Below, in pieces: positions 45,413 through 57,107 of a stretch of DNA of 64,000 nt; the stretch's first letter is position 1, and each line of letters starts with the position of its first letter. The stretch covers positions 238,437,475-238,501,474 of the forward strand of contig NC_066579.1 of NCBI RefSeq assembly GCF_024323335.1, written 5' to 3'. Both the position numbers and the translations under genes were made by a program. The notes beneath the pieces were generated by a model. It was given only the letters and a program-made list of their open reading frames with translations, searched no databases and had not been told where the DNA came from. The DNA is from Lathyrus oleraceus (lineage: Eukaryota > Streptophyta > Magnoliopsida > Fabales > Fabaceae).

Positions 45413-46477
45413 AGCTCCCTCATACTTAAACCTTTGCTTGTCCTCAAGCAAATTCCGCGTATATGAAAAAAGTTTTGTAAAATATTTGCAGCATACATTA
45501 TCAAGACTTGTAGCAGACACAGTTGCATCCGGATACTCATTCTAGTCTATAAACTTTACTTTGGTTCAAAATTGTATTAACACACTTCCACACTAAGGGT
45601 ATCGTTGGAACACATAGTTGTAATATTGCTACCATAAGTCTCCCTCCTATACAAACCAATCTGAATCATGTTGTCATGCCTAAGCCTACCTTACAAAACC
45701 TTCTTTTTATCCTTTTTCATTCTGGCGCAATCACATTAAGCCCGTTATCCTTTCACATACATAGCAAGATAATTTGTTAGTGACTATGATCTCATCATTA
45801 TTTATTTATTTATTTTTCGCACTTTAGCTCAAATAACAGTTAAAGATGGTTATATCGTTGGGCTAAATGACCGGGTGAGGATCACCTAACTTAGAGGGAA
45901 TAACATTTTTCATACATTTTGTAATCTTTTCTTCTTTTAAGCCTGAAATCATACACTATTTGCATCAACTTCTTCCGTAGTGTGAGCTTAGGATGGTGTT
46001 GACTGCTAGATAAACTACTTAAGGAAATATTAAAGGATAGAATTTAAGGCTATGGCATGACAGGAACTCAAATCGATCTTATACTTGGGATATTTAAGGT
46101 GTTAAAACGATACCGATCTTATAGAGTTTTTCCAAATCTCCACAATTCAACCTCTATTTTATTTATAGGTTAGAATTTTCAAAAGATGCATTGTATCTCT
46201 AAGTCTAGATTTTTGCAAAAAAAATTGTATGGCTTAAGAAAATGGGTGAATTAGTAAATAATGCAAACCACACATAACAACTCGACAACAAATTGATATT
46301 TAACTTGACTGACACTTAAACAAAAATAACAAAAGGAAATAACAATAACAATAATTTAAGTCTACCTAGAAAGCGATAAATAAAAGCAGTAAAGCTTCCT
46401 CCGCCATACTTAAACCTTGCATTGTCCCCAATGCAACGACATAAGATAGGAAAGAAAGGTAGAACATGGGTATCCTG
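45413..46477 (-). other. Athila 3' noncoding region with two polypurine-tract boxes
   Basis: On the minus strand GAGGACAAGCAAAGG then TTTAAGTATGAGGGAGC precedes the 3' LTR (45413-45450). A second, diverged box, GGGGACAATGCAAGG then TTTAAGTATGGCGGAGG, lies at about 46389-46435, directly after the second envelope-like ORF. The box is the usual end of Athila internal regions. No gene is seen between them. Confidence 0.75.
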
Positions 46478-47812
46478 CTACTGGTGCCTTCTGCCACGTG
46501 TACGTGCACGTCCACCGTTTCCTGGCTGGTGAGGTGGCGTGTAGTTTTGGAGATTTTCCACACGCATTGTCAAGGTTGTCGTTTCATCGATCAAGGCAGA
46601 CATGTTCTGTTCGGTTCTGAAAGCGTAGTTGTGCTGATCATGCTGCATTTGGTGAAGGATTTGCATCATTTCAGTTTGATGAGCTTCCATGTTTTAGATT
46701 TATAGGTCGCGCTGAGATCTCATCAAGAGTGGTTGGTGCCATATTTCTTCTTCTGGGTCTTTGACTGGAGGATGTACCTGCAACATTTTCAAATGACATG
46801 TGTGTGGTGTGTGGGTCAGTAGCGGGAGCAGTTTGCTTCGGAATGTGATCCTCATCGGTGTCCCCGCCAGCAGCTACATTCTCAGGAATGTGCGCGGGGA
46901 CTTGGTTAGGTACCAGATCATGTGTATAACAATAATTATCCGGGTTACGCATATCTGAGCGATTTGGATTTGGGAGGATGAAATCTTGTAAGACATTATT
47001 CACAATTATTAAATTAAATTTTCCGTCTGGCCTTCGTTTTATTAATTGGCATGATGTGGGAGTGAGGTTAGCCTAGAGAATTTTTCTTCGAGTCCTAGGA
47101 CTCTGGCTATGGAGGTTATTAAACATCCAAAAATAATCAGCCCTCGCTTCGCATTGACAATGGCCTGCATGTGAGATAGCATAAAAGGGGCGATATTCGC
47201 CTTTTGTGGCAAAAATGTGGCGAACAAATAAAAGAGTTCTTTTTCGTTCACCTTGTAAGAATTTTCTCGACCAAAAATGTTAGACGCCAATATTTGGCAG
47301 AAATATCGAATAGCCGGGTTGTGAGTTAAAGTGGCTATGTTTCCCTCAAAACAATGGGTTACTGTACCGGTTATTTCCCTCCAAAATGGTTGGAAGGCAT
47401 GTTGCCAACCCTTAGTATCTGGGACCTCACTTACTACGCCATCCCCATGGGGGAAATGTAGTAGGTCCGCTAGTTGGGAAAATGTAAGGGCATATTCGAC
47501 GTTGAATAAACGAAACTGGACAGTCCCACTAGAGCAGTTTGTGTTGGGTGTGGGACTAAAAATTAACGAGCTTAGGAATTCTAGTGTTAATTGAGCATAG
47601 ACAGGGTCCTTAAGGGATAGAAAATAATTTAAATTTAAAGTGTCTAGCATATAGTTAACACTATCTAGAATTCCTAAGGCAAATAAATAAAGTTCATCGG
47701 CGTACCTTGTTGTTTCGATCTTTCTTGCGCCTAGAGACGTGTACGTCTCTTCTTGTAATTCACCTGGCTCGCCGTTTCTGAACACTATTTCGTATTCCCT
47801 CATTTGTGCCAT
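46478..47812 (-). pseudogene. Athila envelope-like ORF 2
   Basis: It starts at ATG 47812. The 256-codon main part (LTLEFLSSLIFSP, TVQFRLFNVEYALTFSQLADL, HNPAIRYFCQILASNIFGREN) is of the ATHILA ORF type found downstream of pol in plant Athila elements. A frameshift near 47045 leads into 46671-47003 (VLQDFILPNPNRSD) and a second near 46690 into a coiled coil, MEAHQTEMMQILHQMQHDQH, and an Arg/Gly-rich tail. It is a diverged homologue of the ORF at 48537-49720. It has its own TATA box about 100 bp upstream. Its function is unknown. Confidence 0.82.
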
Positions 47813-47911
47813 GATGAATTTTACACTTCTTGTGTAAAGTGGTAAGAATATAGCAAGAGAGAGGAGAATTATGCTTATGAGAGGTGTGATTTATTGAGGT
47901 TATGTTGGTGG

Positions 47912-48225
47912 TTTTTATAGAGGTGATGGTGGTTGGAAATTTATTGATGAAATAAATTGCATTTACGGTATTCAATGCCTTGGTAAAAAAAATTTGAAAA
48001 TGGTTGAAAAGACTTTAAGGCATTCTCAAGCATGCAAGGGACAAAACCATTAAGTGATTTGATGTGACAATAATACAGCAGCGTGCGCATGAAGGCTTGT
48101 GTAGTGGCTGGCGCCACTCTTAATGTTCGTGGCAGGCGCCACCAGGGCTTATTGGCGGGCACCACAACCCTCACATGGGCGCCACAGCTGTGTGTGGCCG
48201 GCGCCACATGCAGTGTGGTCTTTAT
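47912..48225 (-). promoter_or_regulatory. Putative own promoter of Athila envelope-like ORF 2
   Basis: The minus strand reads CTATAAAAACC (TATA at 47912-47919), about 100 bp before the ATG, with an ATG-poor, C/T-rich leader. Upstream, at 48095-48225, TGGCGCCAC-type motifs (core GGCGCC) occur at least four times. The same motif clusters upstream of the TATA box in this element's LTRs (56675-56835). Activity is inferred. The stretch 48226-48536 shows nothing else. Confidence 0.6.
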
Positions 48226-48536
48226 AGTTTCTTTGACCATAATTTTCAATTGAATTTTATTTTACCGGCATGGAATAATGGTTTAATAACTAGTTAGAAG
48301 AGAACCAACATAATATATAGGTAGGAACAATGAACATGATATAGTTAAATGAAATTAAAACGCAAAATTGAAGAATAAAAGGATGGAGTAGACGGGAAAA
48401 GGTAATATAATTTATCTACTAGAATAAAAATAAATGAAGTAATTAAATAAATTCCCAATGTGTAAAAACAAATAACAATAAAACTCCAAACAAGAAAATA
48501 AAATAAAAGTCAGTAAATCGGTAATACTCTAATAAA

Positions 48537-49720
48537 TTAGCCATTACGGCGACTGCTGGTAGGAGGAGCAAACGAGTAGAAGTGCTGGTAAATGTGATCC
48601 AGGTTCTCTGCCACTACATCCATAAAGTCGTGGAATTCCACGCGCAGGGTGCTCAGCTCGCCTCTCAGGTTGGCGACGTCAGTCTGAACAACTTCGATGG
48701 CAGCAACATGATCGGTGATAGGTGCAACAGGTATAACTGGGGTGTGTGATTCAGCGTTAGAGAGATAATTGTCATAGTGATCATAGATTTGGGGTGTCTC
48801 TGGAGGAGAAGGTGGTGCATCTAGTGGTCCATCCAAATCATAGATCCAGTTATTCCTATCATGTACACTCATCTTAGGGTCTGGCAGGGTAAACAGGTGT
48901 ACTACTTTGCGGTTAATTAGAAATTCGAACACATCTGGACCTAGGTTCCTAATGATCCTGGTGTTGAAGCAAAAGTCGATATTCATTGGTCATATTCCAC
49001 CTAAAGGGGTGAGCCTAATAAGTGGTTGTCTCAGTCCGATGGCATTTGCTATCATGGTTATTAAGCCTCCCATTAGGAGTGGTCCATAGTCTTCCTCTTC
49101 TATACGGTACAAATTAGCTATCATGAATGTAGCCAATACATTATAAAGAATTTGTCTTTGGATACAAAGGTTATGTTTTGTTCCTTTCCAAATAAGGTGT
49201 GGGCTAGGATCTTATGAAAGTAACGAATGGAAGGGTTATGGATGTTCTCTGAATGCATAAGGTCTGGCTCAGGATGGTCGTTTTCTGTGATGCTACCCCA
49301 AAAGAGATCTAATTCATGGTCTACAAGTCTGTCTTCCTGGGTAATGGTAAAGGTATCAGGACCATTAGGTCATCCTAGGAGTTCATCCATTTCTCTATGG
49401 GTGTAGTGGTAGTCATTATCAAACAACCTAAATGTGATTAGGCCTTTGTTAAATCCCATACCATGGTTTGGCAGGTACACTAGGGAGCTTAGGAATTCTA
49501 AAGTCAACCTACTGTAGGAACTAAATTTTCTTTTGATAGCAAAGGTGTCCCAACCTAGTTGGTTAATTAGGAACATAACATTGTCTCTTATACCTAATTT
49601 GGTCATGCTGCGTCCATCTGGGTACAAGGTTAGTGTCATTTCTCTCTGAGCTAGAGCCTTAAAACGTCTTCTTTGAGCTCTGCCTCTGAAGACTATATCC
49701 ATGTAATCTACTTGTTGCAT
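48537..49720 (-). pseudogene. Athila envelope-like ORF 1
   Basis: It starts at ATG 49720 (MQQVDYMDIVFRGRAQRRRF). LTLEFLSSLVYLP and FRLFDNDYHYTHREMDELLG are followed by a TGA near 49371. The frame can then be followed (HNPSIRYFHKILAHTLFGKE) through further stops near 49120 and 49000 to 48537-48986, which holds a Pro-rich region and a C-terminal coiled coil (VVQTDVANLRGELSTLRVEF). It is homologous to ORF 2 over the core (HNPxIRYF, LTLEFLSSL) but clearly diverged. Confidence 0.8.
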
Positions 49721-49962
49721 TGTGATAGTCAGTAGCTAGATAAAATCAAGTAGATAACAACATTAAGTTAGTAATGGTCAATAATAAAGAAAGGTACCAA
49801 TTAACTTTATGAGAAATAAGAAAGAAAGAAGGAATGAAAATTAAGTAGTAGTAATAATTATAAGTTTCGGTAATGAAATTAAATAGTTAAAGACAAAGTG
49901 TGGGTTGTCTCCCACCAAGCGCTTTGTTTATTGTTGTAAGCTCGACAAAAACAGGATAGGTG
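49721..49962 (-). other. Athila pol-to-envelope spacer with likely splice acceptor
   Basis: The minus strand carries GGTGGGAGACAACCCACAC after pol, typical of Athila. A pyrimidine-rich run (TTCCTTCTTTCTTTC) and TCTAG lie just before the ORF 1 ATG. I see no TATA box, so ORF 1 is probably made from a spliced genomic RNA. Confidence 0.5.
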
Positions 49963-51156
49963 TTATTCTTTTGAATGAGCGCGAAGCTCTGCAAGCTTTA
50001 GATTTACAATGAAATCATTGTTATCAATATTGTGGTAATGTTTCAAACGTTGGCCGTTTACTATGAATGGTTCGCTCGTTTTTCCTTTTATCTCTATTGC
50101 TCCATTTGGAAAGATATTGGTAATTTCGAAGGGATCAGACCATCTAGAACGAAGTTTTCTGGGAAAGAGTCTGAGGCGGGAGTTAAACAGAAGTACTTTG
50201 TTGCCTTCCTTAAACTCTTTCCTTGATATGCAATTGTCGTGCCATTTTTTTGTTCTTTCTTTATAGATTCGGGCATTCTCATACGCATCTAGTCTAAGTT
50301 CTTCTAGTTTGTGGATATCTAATATTCTTTTTTCGCCTGCGGCAGTATAATTGAGATTAAGGGTCTTAATGGCCCAATATGCTTTATGTTCTAATTCTAC
50401 CGGCAGATGACATGATTTCCCATAAACTAGCTTAAAAGGTGTGGTTCCTATTGGGGTCTTATAAGCTGTCCTATATGCTCACAGGGCTTCTGGTTGTTTT
50501 GAGGACCAATCTTTCCTAGAGGTGGCAACCTTCTTTTCTAAGATTTGTTTAAGTTCTCGGTTTGAGACTTCTACTTGCCTATTCGTCTGTGGGTGATATG
50601 GTGTTGCTACGCGGTGCCGGACTCCATATTTCAGTAATAGATTTTCAAAAATCCTTGAAATAAAATGGGAGCCACCATCACTGATGACAAGTCTCGGCAC
50701 TCCGAATCTAGGGAAGATTATACGCTTAAAGAGTCTAATTACCACTCGTGTTTCGTTCGTTGGAGAGGTTATGGCCTCAATCCATTTTGATACGTAATCG
50801 ACCGCGACAAGGATATACTTGTTACCAAAAGAAGATGGGAAAGGTTCCATAAAATCGATTCCCCAAACATCGAAGACTTCTACTTCTAAAATGCCTTTAA
50901 GCGGCATTTCGTCGCGTCTAGATATGTTGCCAGTGCATTGACACCGGTCGCAATTTGTGATCGCGATGTGGGCATCTTTTCATAGAGTAGGACAAAAAAG
51001 GCCGGCTTGCAAGATCTTAGCGGAAGTCTTCGAGGTGCTTGCATGTCCTCCATAGGGAGCAGAATGACAGTGGGAGATTATGTTTTCTACCTCATCCTCG
51101 AGGACACATTGACAGAAAATGCCGTTGGCACCCCTTTTGAAAAGTAGAGGCTCATC
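49963..51156 (-). pseudogene. pol: Athila integrase
   Basis: The frame runs from the RNase H to a stop at 49963, with TAG near 51157, TGA near 50980 and TGA at 50479, all readable as Trp codons hit by G-to-A changes. The HHCC finger is traceable (ISHCHSAPYGGHAST ... [14 protein letters not shown]). The core has [11 protein letters not shown] (D), [12 protein letters not shown] (D) and [13 protein letters not shown] (E). The C-terminal domain shows [20 protein letters not shown] and [18 protein letters not shown]. Confidence 0.87.
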
Positions 51157-52625
51157 CTAATAGTAATGTTTAAGATCGTGGAAGAATATTTTCTTTTGTT
51201 GGTAGGTCAAGTCTGGCGAAAGCAGCCTAGCTGCTAAGTAGTTGACGAAGTCAGCGTACCATGGTAGTGTGGTTTTGGTGTAAATTGCTTCCACTACCTC
51301 GTTTGTTTTGGTATCCTTATGGGTTAATGCATATTTACCTGTATTGCTTTCCAAGTGGGCTATAAGTCTTTCGTACAGAAAATCATCGTTTATAGGCACT
51401 CGTTCAGGTTCAATACTTTCCATTCTTGACAAGTGATCGACCATGACGTTTTCAGTGCCCCTTTTATCCTTGATTTCTAGGTCAAACTCTTGTAATAGTA
51501 AGATCCACCTTAGGAGTCTTGGTTTGGCGTCCTTTTTTTTTAATAGGTACCTAATTGCAGCATGACCGGTATAGATAATTATCTTTGCTCCTACCAGGTA
51601 GGAACGGAATTTATCCAGAGCGAACACTACAGCTAAAAGTTCCTTTTTTGTGGTGGCATAGTTCATCTGTGCAGGGTCTAGGGTCCTACTTGCATAGTAT
51701 ATTGCATGAAGTTTCTTATTCCTTCTTTGTCCTAAGACTGCGCCTACAGCATAGTCACTAGTGTCACACATGATTTCAAAGGGTAATCTCCAATCGGGCG
51801 GTTGCATGATAGGTGCGGTAATAAGAGTTGTTTTCAGTTGTTCAAACGCCGTTAGGCATTTCTCGCCAAAGATAAATTCGGAGTCTCTCATCAATAGGCC
51901 AGTCAGTGGTTTGGTGATTTTTGAGAAATCTTTAATGAATCGCCGGTAGAATCTGACGTGTCCTAAGAAGCTTCGTATTTCTCTTACGGTTTTCAGAGGC
52001 TAGAGGTTTTCTATAACTTCTATTTAGGCCTTGTCGACTTCAATCCCCTTGTCGGATACTATGTGTCCGAGTATGATTCCTTGTCGGACCATGAAATGGC
52101 ATTTTTCCCAAATTAGCACGAGGTTCACTTTTACGCATCTTTTTAGTACCATTTCAAGATTCGATAGGCAGCCTTCAAAGTTGTGTCCGCATACAAAGAA
52201 ATTATCCATGAAGACTTCCATGATGTCATCTATGAAATCAGCGAAAATTGACATCATACATCTTTGGAATGTTGCGGGAGTGTTACATAGTCCGAATGGA
52301 ATTCGTCGGTAGGCGAATGTACCACAGGGGCATGTGAAGGTTGTTTTCTCTTGGTCGTCGGGATGAATAGGAATTTGGAAAAATCCCAAATAACCGTCTA
52401 GGTAGCAGAAGTGAGAATGCTTAGCCAATCTTTCAAGCATTTCATCGATAAACGGTAAAGGAAAATGATCCTTCTGAATGGCTTTGTTTAATTTTCTATA
52501 ATCAATACACATTCTACTTCCAGTAACCACTCTTTGTGCTATAGATTCTCCTTTTCATTATTCACAACTGTGACGCCTCCCTTCTTTGGTACGACATGTA
52601 CTGGGCTGACCCATTGACTATCGGA
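51157..52625 (-). pseudogene. pol: Athila reverse transcriptase and RNase H
   Basis: RT motifs in order: QWVSPVHVVPKKGG (near 52600), a frameshift near 52550, SRMCIDYRKLNKA, CYLDGYLGFFQIPI, CGTFAYRRIPFGL, then VFMDNFFVCG where the family has YVDD-like FMDDFSV, so a catalytic Asp is changed to Asn. Stops follow near 52024 and 52000 before FLGHVRFYRRFIKDFSKI. RNase H at 51157-51894 has FEIMCDTSDYAVGAVLGQR, TTKKELLAVVFALDKFRSYL and GTENVMVDHLSRM. Confidence 0.87.
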
Positions 52626-52631
52626 TATCGG

Positions 52632-53660
52632 TTAGATAATACCTATTTCTAATAGTTTTTGCACTTCTTTCTTTACTACATCACTCTGAATGAGATTTAT
52701 CCTTCTTTGATGTTCTCTAGAGGTCTTACTGTCTTCTGCTAGCATTATGTGATGCATGCATATGGAAGGGCTTATTCCTTTCAGATCTGAGATATTGTAG
52801 CCTAAAGCAGTGGGGTATTTTCTCAAAACGTGTAGAAGCTTTTCGGTCTCTATCTGCCCTAAGTCTGCATTTACTATTATATGTCGCTCAAGTTCAGTGT
52901 CTAGGAATTCGTACCTTAGATTTTTGGGTAACATCTTAAGTTCTAGGGTTGGTTTCTTTGGGCAAGGCATATGATCGGGCGTTAGTGCTAGGCACTCGCT
53001 TAGGCTGTTATCTTGGTATTCCTCACTTAAATTTTCATCTTCAAAAGTAGAAGGCCTTGGAATTTTCAGTATTTCGGAGTATGATGTTTGTTCATTCTCC
53101 ATCTCTCTTATGCATTCGTCGATGACATCTAGTAGATAACAGGTATCGTCTATAGCTGGTGCCTTTAGGAATTGCGTCAAAATGAATTCAACTTTTTCCT
53201 CACAAACTTCAAAGGATAGTTTGCCTTTCTTAACATCTATAATAGCTTCGTCTGTAGCTAGGAATGGTCTTCCTAATATGATAGGAATGTTGGAATCCTC
53301 TTTTATATCCATGATTATAAAATCAGTAGGAATATAGAATTGTCCTATGCACACCGGAATGTTTTCTAGCATACCTACGTGAGATTTAACAGAATGATCT
53401 ACAAGTTGTACGGACATCCTCGTAGGTCTTAGTTCTCCCATTTTTAGCCTTTCGCATATAGACAAGGGCATTAAACTAATATTGGCTCCTAAGTCGCATA
53501 GTGCTTTGTCGATGACAATCTTTCCGATTACACAGGGTATGGAGAAACTACCTGGGTCTTTCAGCTTATGAGGTATATTGTTTTATATTATGGCGCTACA
53601 CGTAGCAGTAAGTGTAACGGTTTCATTATCCTCTATCTTCTTCTTGTTAGATAAGATTTC
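52632..53660 (-). pseudogene. Athila aspartic protease
   Basis: The active site is ALCDLGANISLMPLS at about 53465-53510, with DLGA in place of DTGA, the known Athila variant. NIPIILGRPFLATDEAIID follows. A TAA at about 53585 breaks the frame upstream. The C-terminal part (DSKTSREHQRRINLIQSDVV) leads into RT. Confidence 0.85.
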
Positions 53661-55446
53661 TTTGAGAAACCTAGCATATTAGGGCATTTGAGTGATCGAT
53701 TCTGTAAAGGGTATCGTGATATTCAATTGTTTTAGAAGCTCTACGAATTTTTTAAATTGTCCTACACTTTTAGATTTAACAAGTCTTTGAGGATAAGGAA
53801 TAAGGGGTTTATACGGTGGTGGAGGCACATAAGGTTCTTCTTTCTCTACGGCCTCTTCGTTTTTATCTTCCTCTTGTTCGTCTTCCTTCTCAGTAACCTT
53901 ACTAGGGTCTTGATGCATGGATGGGTTTTTAGTTCTAGGGTCGGTCCGTCCGTCTAGTTCTGTCCCACTTCGTAGTATAATAGCATTTGCATGACCTTTC
54001 GGGTTTGGTTGCGGCTGTCCATAAAATATGCCTGCAGGAGCAGCAGTATGTGCTTGTTTTTGCACCACTTGTGAGATTTGTGTTTCCAACATTTTCTTGT
54101 GGGTGGCTAATGCGTCTACCTTGTTTGCTAACTGCTTGATTTGCTCACTAGTGTGTATGTTTTGATTTAGGAAATCCTTATTTGTTTGGGCTTGGGTAGC
54201 TATGAAGTTTTCCATCATTATTTCTAAGTTTGATTTCCTATGAGCATTTTGAGTATTTGTGGCAGCTTTATGATATCCTGGTGGTACAGCAGGAGCTTGG
54301 TTAGGTGCATACAATGCATTGTTGTTTTCGTACGAAAAGTTAGGATGGTTCTTCCAACCTGGGTTATAGGTGTTTGAGTAAGGGTTTCCTTGAGCATAGT
54401 TCACTTGGTATGTAGAGGTTCTTGTCAAGAGTTGACATTCTGGGGCAGTATGCCCTTGAACTCCGCATATCTCGCAATTTGGTGCAACGGCAGCCACGGT
54501 GGTTGCTGGTGTTATGTTCAAGTTGTCTATTTTTGAGTAAGAGCATCTACCTTGGCGTTGATATGGTCAAGACTGCTTAATTAGTACATGTCTCCCTTCT
54601 TTTGAGGTTTCTCTACATAGGTTCTTTTGCTTCCCCATTGGTAATGATTCTGGGCCATACTTTTGATGAGTTGATAGGCCCCATTGTATGGTTTATCCAT
54701 CAGTGCGCCACCTGCGGCGACGTCTATTGTCAATCTTGTATTGTACAAGAGACCGTTGTAAAAGGTATGGATGATCAACCATTCTTCTAGACCGTGATGT
54801 GGATAAAGCCTCATCATGTCTTTGTATCTCTCCCAAGCTTCAAAAAGTGATTCATTATCCTTTTGTTTAAACTCGTTTATTTGGGCTCTTAGCATAGTCG
54901 TCTTACTAGGTGGGAAATATCGGGCTAAGAAGACTTTCTTCAACTCGTTCCACATAGTGACAGAGTTGGATGGTAGAGACTGGAGCCAAGCTCTAGTTCT
55001 ATCTCTTAATGGAAATAGGAAAAGACGTAGTCTTATAGCTTCTGGGCTGACACCATTCGCTTTCACTGTGTGTGCGAATTACAAAAATATTGACAAATGT
55101 AGGTTCGGGTCCTCCGTGGGACTACCTGAAAATTGGTTTTGCTGTACAACTGACAACAGCGAAGGTTTTAGCTCAAAATTATTGGCCTCGATGGCAGGGG
55201 CAGCGATGTTGTTATATGGTTCATCCTGCGAAGGGATTGTATAGTACTTAAGAGGACAATTTTGCACTCCTTCGGCCATCTCTGATTGAATAACTGATTC
55301 ATAAGTAGGATGTTAAGGTTAGGAAGACTTAGCTTGATACGATGTTCTCGTATCAAGTCTCGTATTCGGCGTTCTAATCTAAGATAACACTCAGGTTCAT
55401 CGAATTGTAGCTTTAATTTCACACCTTGAGAGTGAGTACTTGGCAT
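53661..55446 (-). pseudogene. gag: Athila gag
   Basis: It begins near 55446. The capsid-like core is at 54581-55066 (RLRLFLFPLRDRTRAWLQSL, ELKKVFLARYFPPSKTTMLR, ETFYNGL-like HTFYNGLLYNTRLTID). A frame change is followed by 53679-54521, with the zinc knuckle CEICGVQGHTAPEC, an Asn/Tyr/Pro-rich stretch, a coiled coil and an acidic segment before the protease. At least three lesions are present (near 55270, 55070, 54560). Confidence 0.86.
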
Positions 55447-55532
55447 ACACTCGACAAATGTAGAAAGGGAAAAAGAATTGTTTGCCTTAGTCTATATTGG
55501 GCAACACTGGAGTTAAGATATCGACTAAACTA

Positions 55533-55552
55533 GTCCCTAGCAACGGCGCCAA
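55533..55552 (-). other. Athila primer binding site
   Basis: The minus strand reads TTGGCGCCGTTGCTAGGGAC, the primer site typical of Athila elements (tRNA-Asp type), five bases inside the LTR end. Confidence 0.88.
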
Positions 55553-55557
55553 AAACT

Positions 55558-57040
55558 TGATCGCGACTTAGTAAGTCTATGGGAATCGTGACTGCAAGTG
55601 CATAGTCCCATCGCGTAGTTTTAAGGATTATCGAACCCATAAGGACTAATAATCGAACGTATCGTTATCTAATGTTACTATGTAAATCTAAGGCTGATGA
55701 TCGTTCTAAGATTGGAGGGATGAAGAGAAACAGCTAAAACGTAAATAGAATATTAATAAAGATATATGATATAGGGGATATCAGTATGTAACGCATCAAA
55801 CTTCGGGGATTCGATAGATAGTTGGTGTAATCTTATTGGTCAAAATATTCTTTAGTAGAAATTATTTATAGAAAGGACTTAGTCTCACACTCTCGTTTTT
55901 ATTGACTCTGACCATACTCCTAAACCAGAATGCTTGGCTCTCGCAGTCTCATTTTGAATTTAAAAGTATTTTTTGAATATGAATATAGTCTAATTAATCC
56001 TAAAGCGCTCTAGTTGTGTTTAGGATTAATGCCTAGTTTTAGCTATCTGGTTAAAATCTCAAACTCTTATTCTTGTTGACCGTAACCTTAGCTTGTTTTG
56101 TACTCTCGTACGAAAAACAGTTTGATTAAAACAAGAAACAAAAAACCGTAAAAACAAGTTTTATAAAAACTAACACCAATTTTCTACGAATCCCGTCGTT
56201 TCGACGGTCTTTACATACCGATACCTAAGGGTTTAGCCGGACATAGATCTGGTAACAGACATGGTAGTTGGAAAATCAAACATGCAATAAGGCATAAATA
56301 AATAAAATAGCAATCAAAATAAAACCTGGATTACGAATTGAGAACTAGAACTGAATCTTGATTCTTCGATTAAAATAATATCGGTAGGCTTTGGCAATGA
56401 GTAATCGTTACAATTGAATTCAAATGCGTAAATTATAAATCGCAATAGTCCCTGATGTGGAGAAACTATCACTGTTACAATGTAGGAAAAACTACCTAAG
56501 AAACTAAAAGAAAATAATTCTAACTAAAAATAATTCGTAGATTGAAAACTGGAAGAAGAGCGAGAGCTGGCGTGTAGAAACTGCCCTCTTTATATATTTT
56601 CCACATCCATGATTTGTAGCTAAAGATGAGTGGATTCGTGGAAAAAAACTTGGAGAAATAATAGGGAAGACCAGGTTGTGGCGGTTCCCATACCCCAATG
56701 TCTTTGTCTCCGTGGTGAGCGCCACCAATATAGGGTTGAGCACCACAATCTCCATTCTTTGTGGCGGGCGCCACCATCCTCTTTGGGTCATCTGGAGGGC
56801 GCCACACACCCTAGATGATGGGCACCACAAACCCATTAGGCATGGTGGCCCATTCTCTATGTTTTTCTCCATTTTCTTCTTTTTTTCTTTCCTTTTTTCT
56901 ATTTTCCATTTTGCTTGCTTGTAAACCTTTTAATCGATAAATACCTACAATAAACATAAAATACTGCGTAATAATAAATGTTAATCAAGTCAAAAGCAAT
57001 GCATATGAACCCGGAAATACGATATGTTTTCGCGCTATTA
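55558..57040 (-). repeat. Athila 5' LTR
   Basis: The 1483 bp LTR ends GTCGCGATCA on the minus strand. Its start reads TAATAGCGCG here but TGATAACGCG in the 3' copy, so the terminal TG is mutated. TATATAAA is at 56589-56596, and the GGCGCCAC-rich cluster at 56675-56835. Confidence 0.92.
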
Positions 57041-57107
57041 GCATCCATACCATAAGCGGAGAAACCTTCAATGGCTCTGTCCTTTCATCTAGTAGTCGAT
57101 AGTTTGC

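Larger units (their letters stand above)
32608..57040 (-). mobile_element. Athila-lineage Ty3/gypsy element nested in Ogre-2 gag
   Basis: Reading leftwards: 5' LTR (55558-57040), primer site TTGGCGCCGTTGC, gag, protease with the DLGA active site, RT-RNase H, integrase, two envelope-like ORFs, purine tract, 3' LTR. The 3' LTR is split by SIRE-B into 45057-45412 and 32608-33726. The target duplication GCATC is present at 32603-32607 and 57041-57045. The primer site and the downstream ORFs place it in the Athila lineage. All pol domains carry stops, so it is not autonomous. Confidence 0.93.

Noticed and set aside
48095..48225. CRISPR-like or CpG-island signal from regularly spaced GGCGCCAC motifs
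   Set aside because: Spacing is irregular, spacers are not of constant length, and the genome is a plant; the motif is shared with the LTR of the same element.
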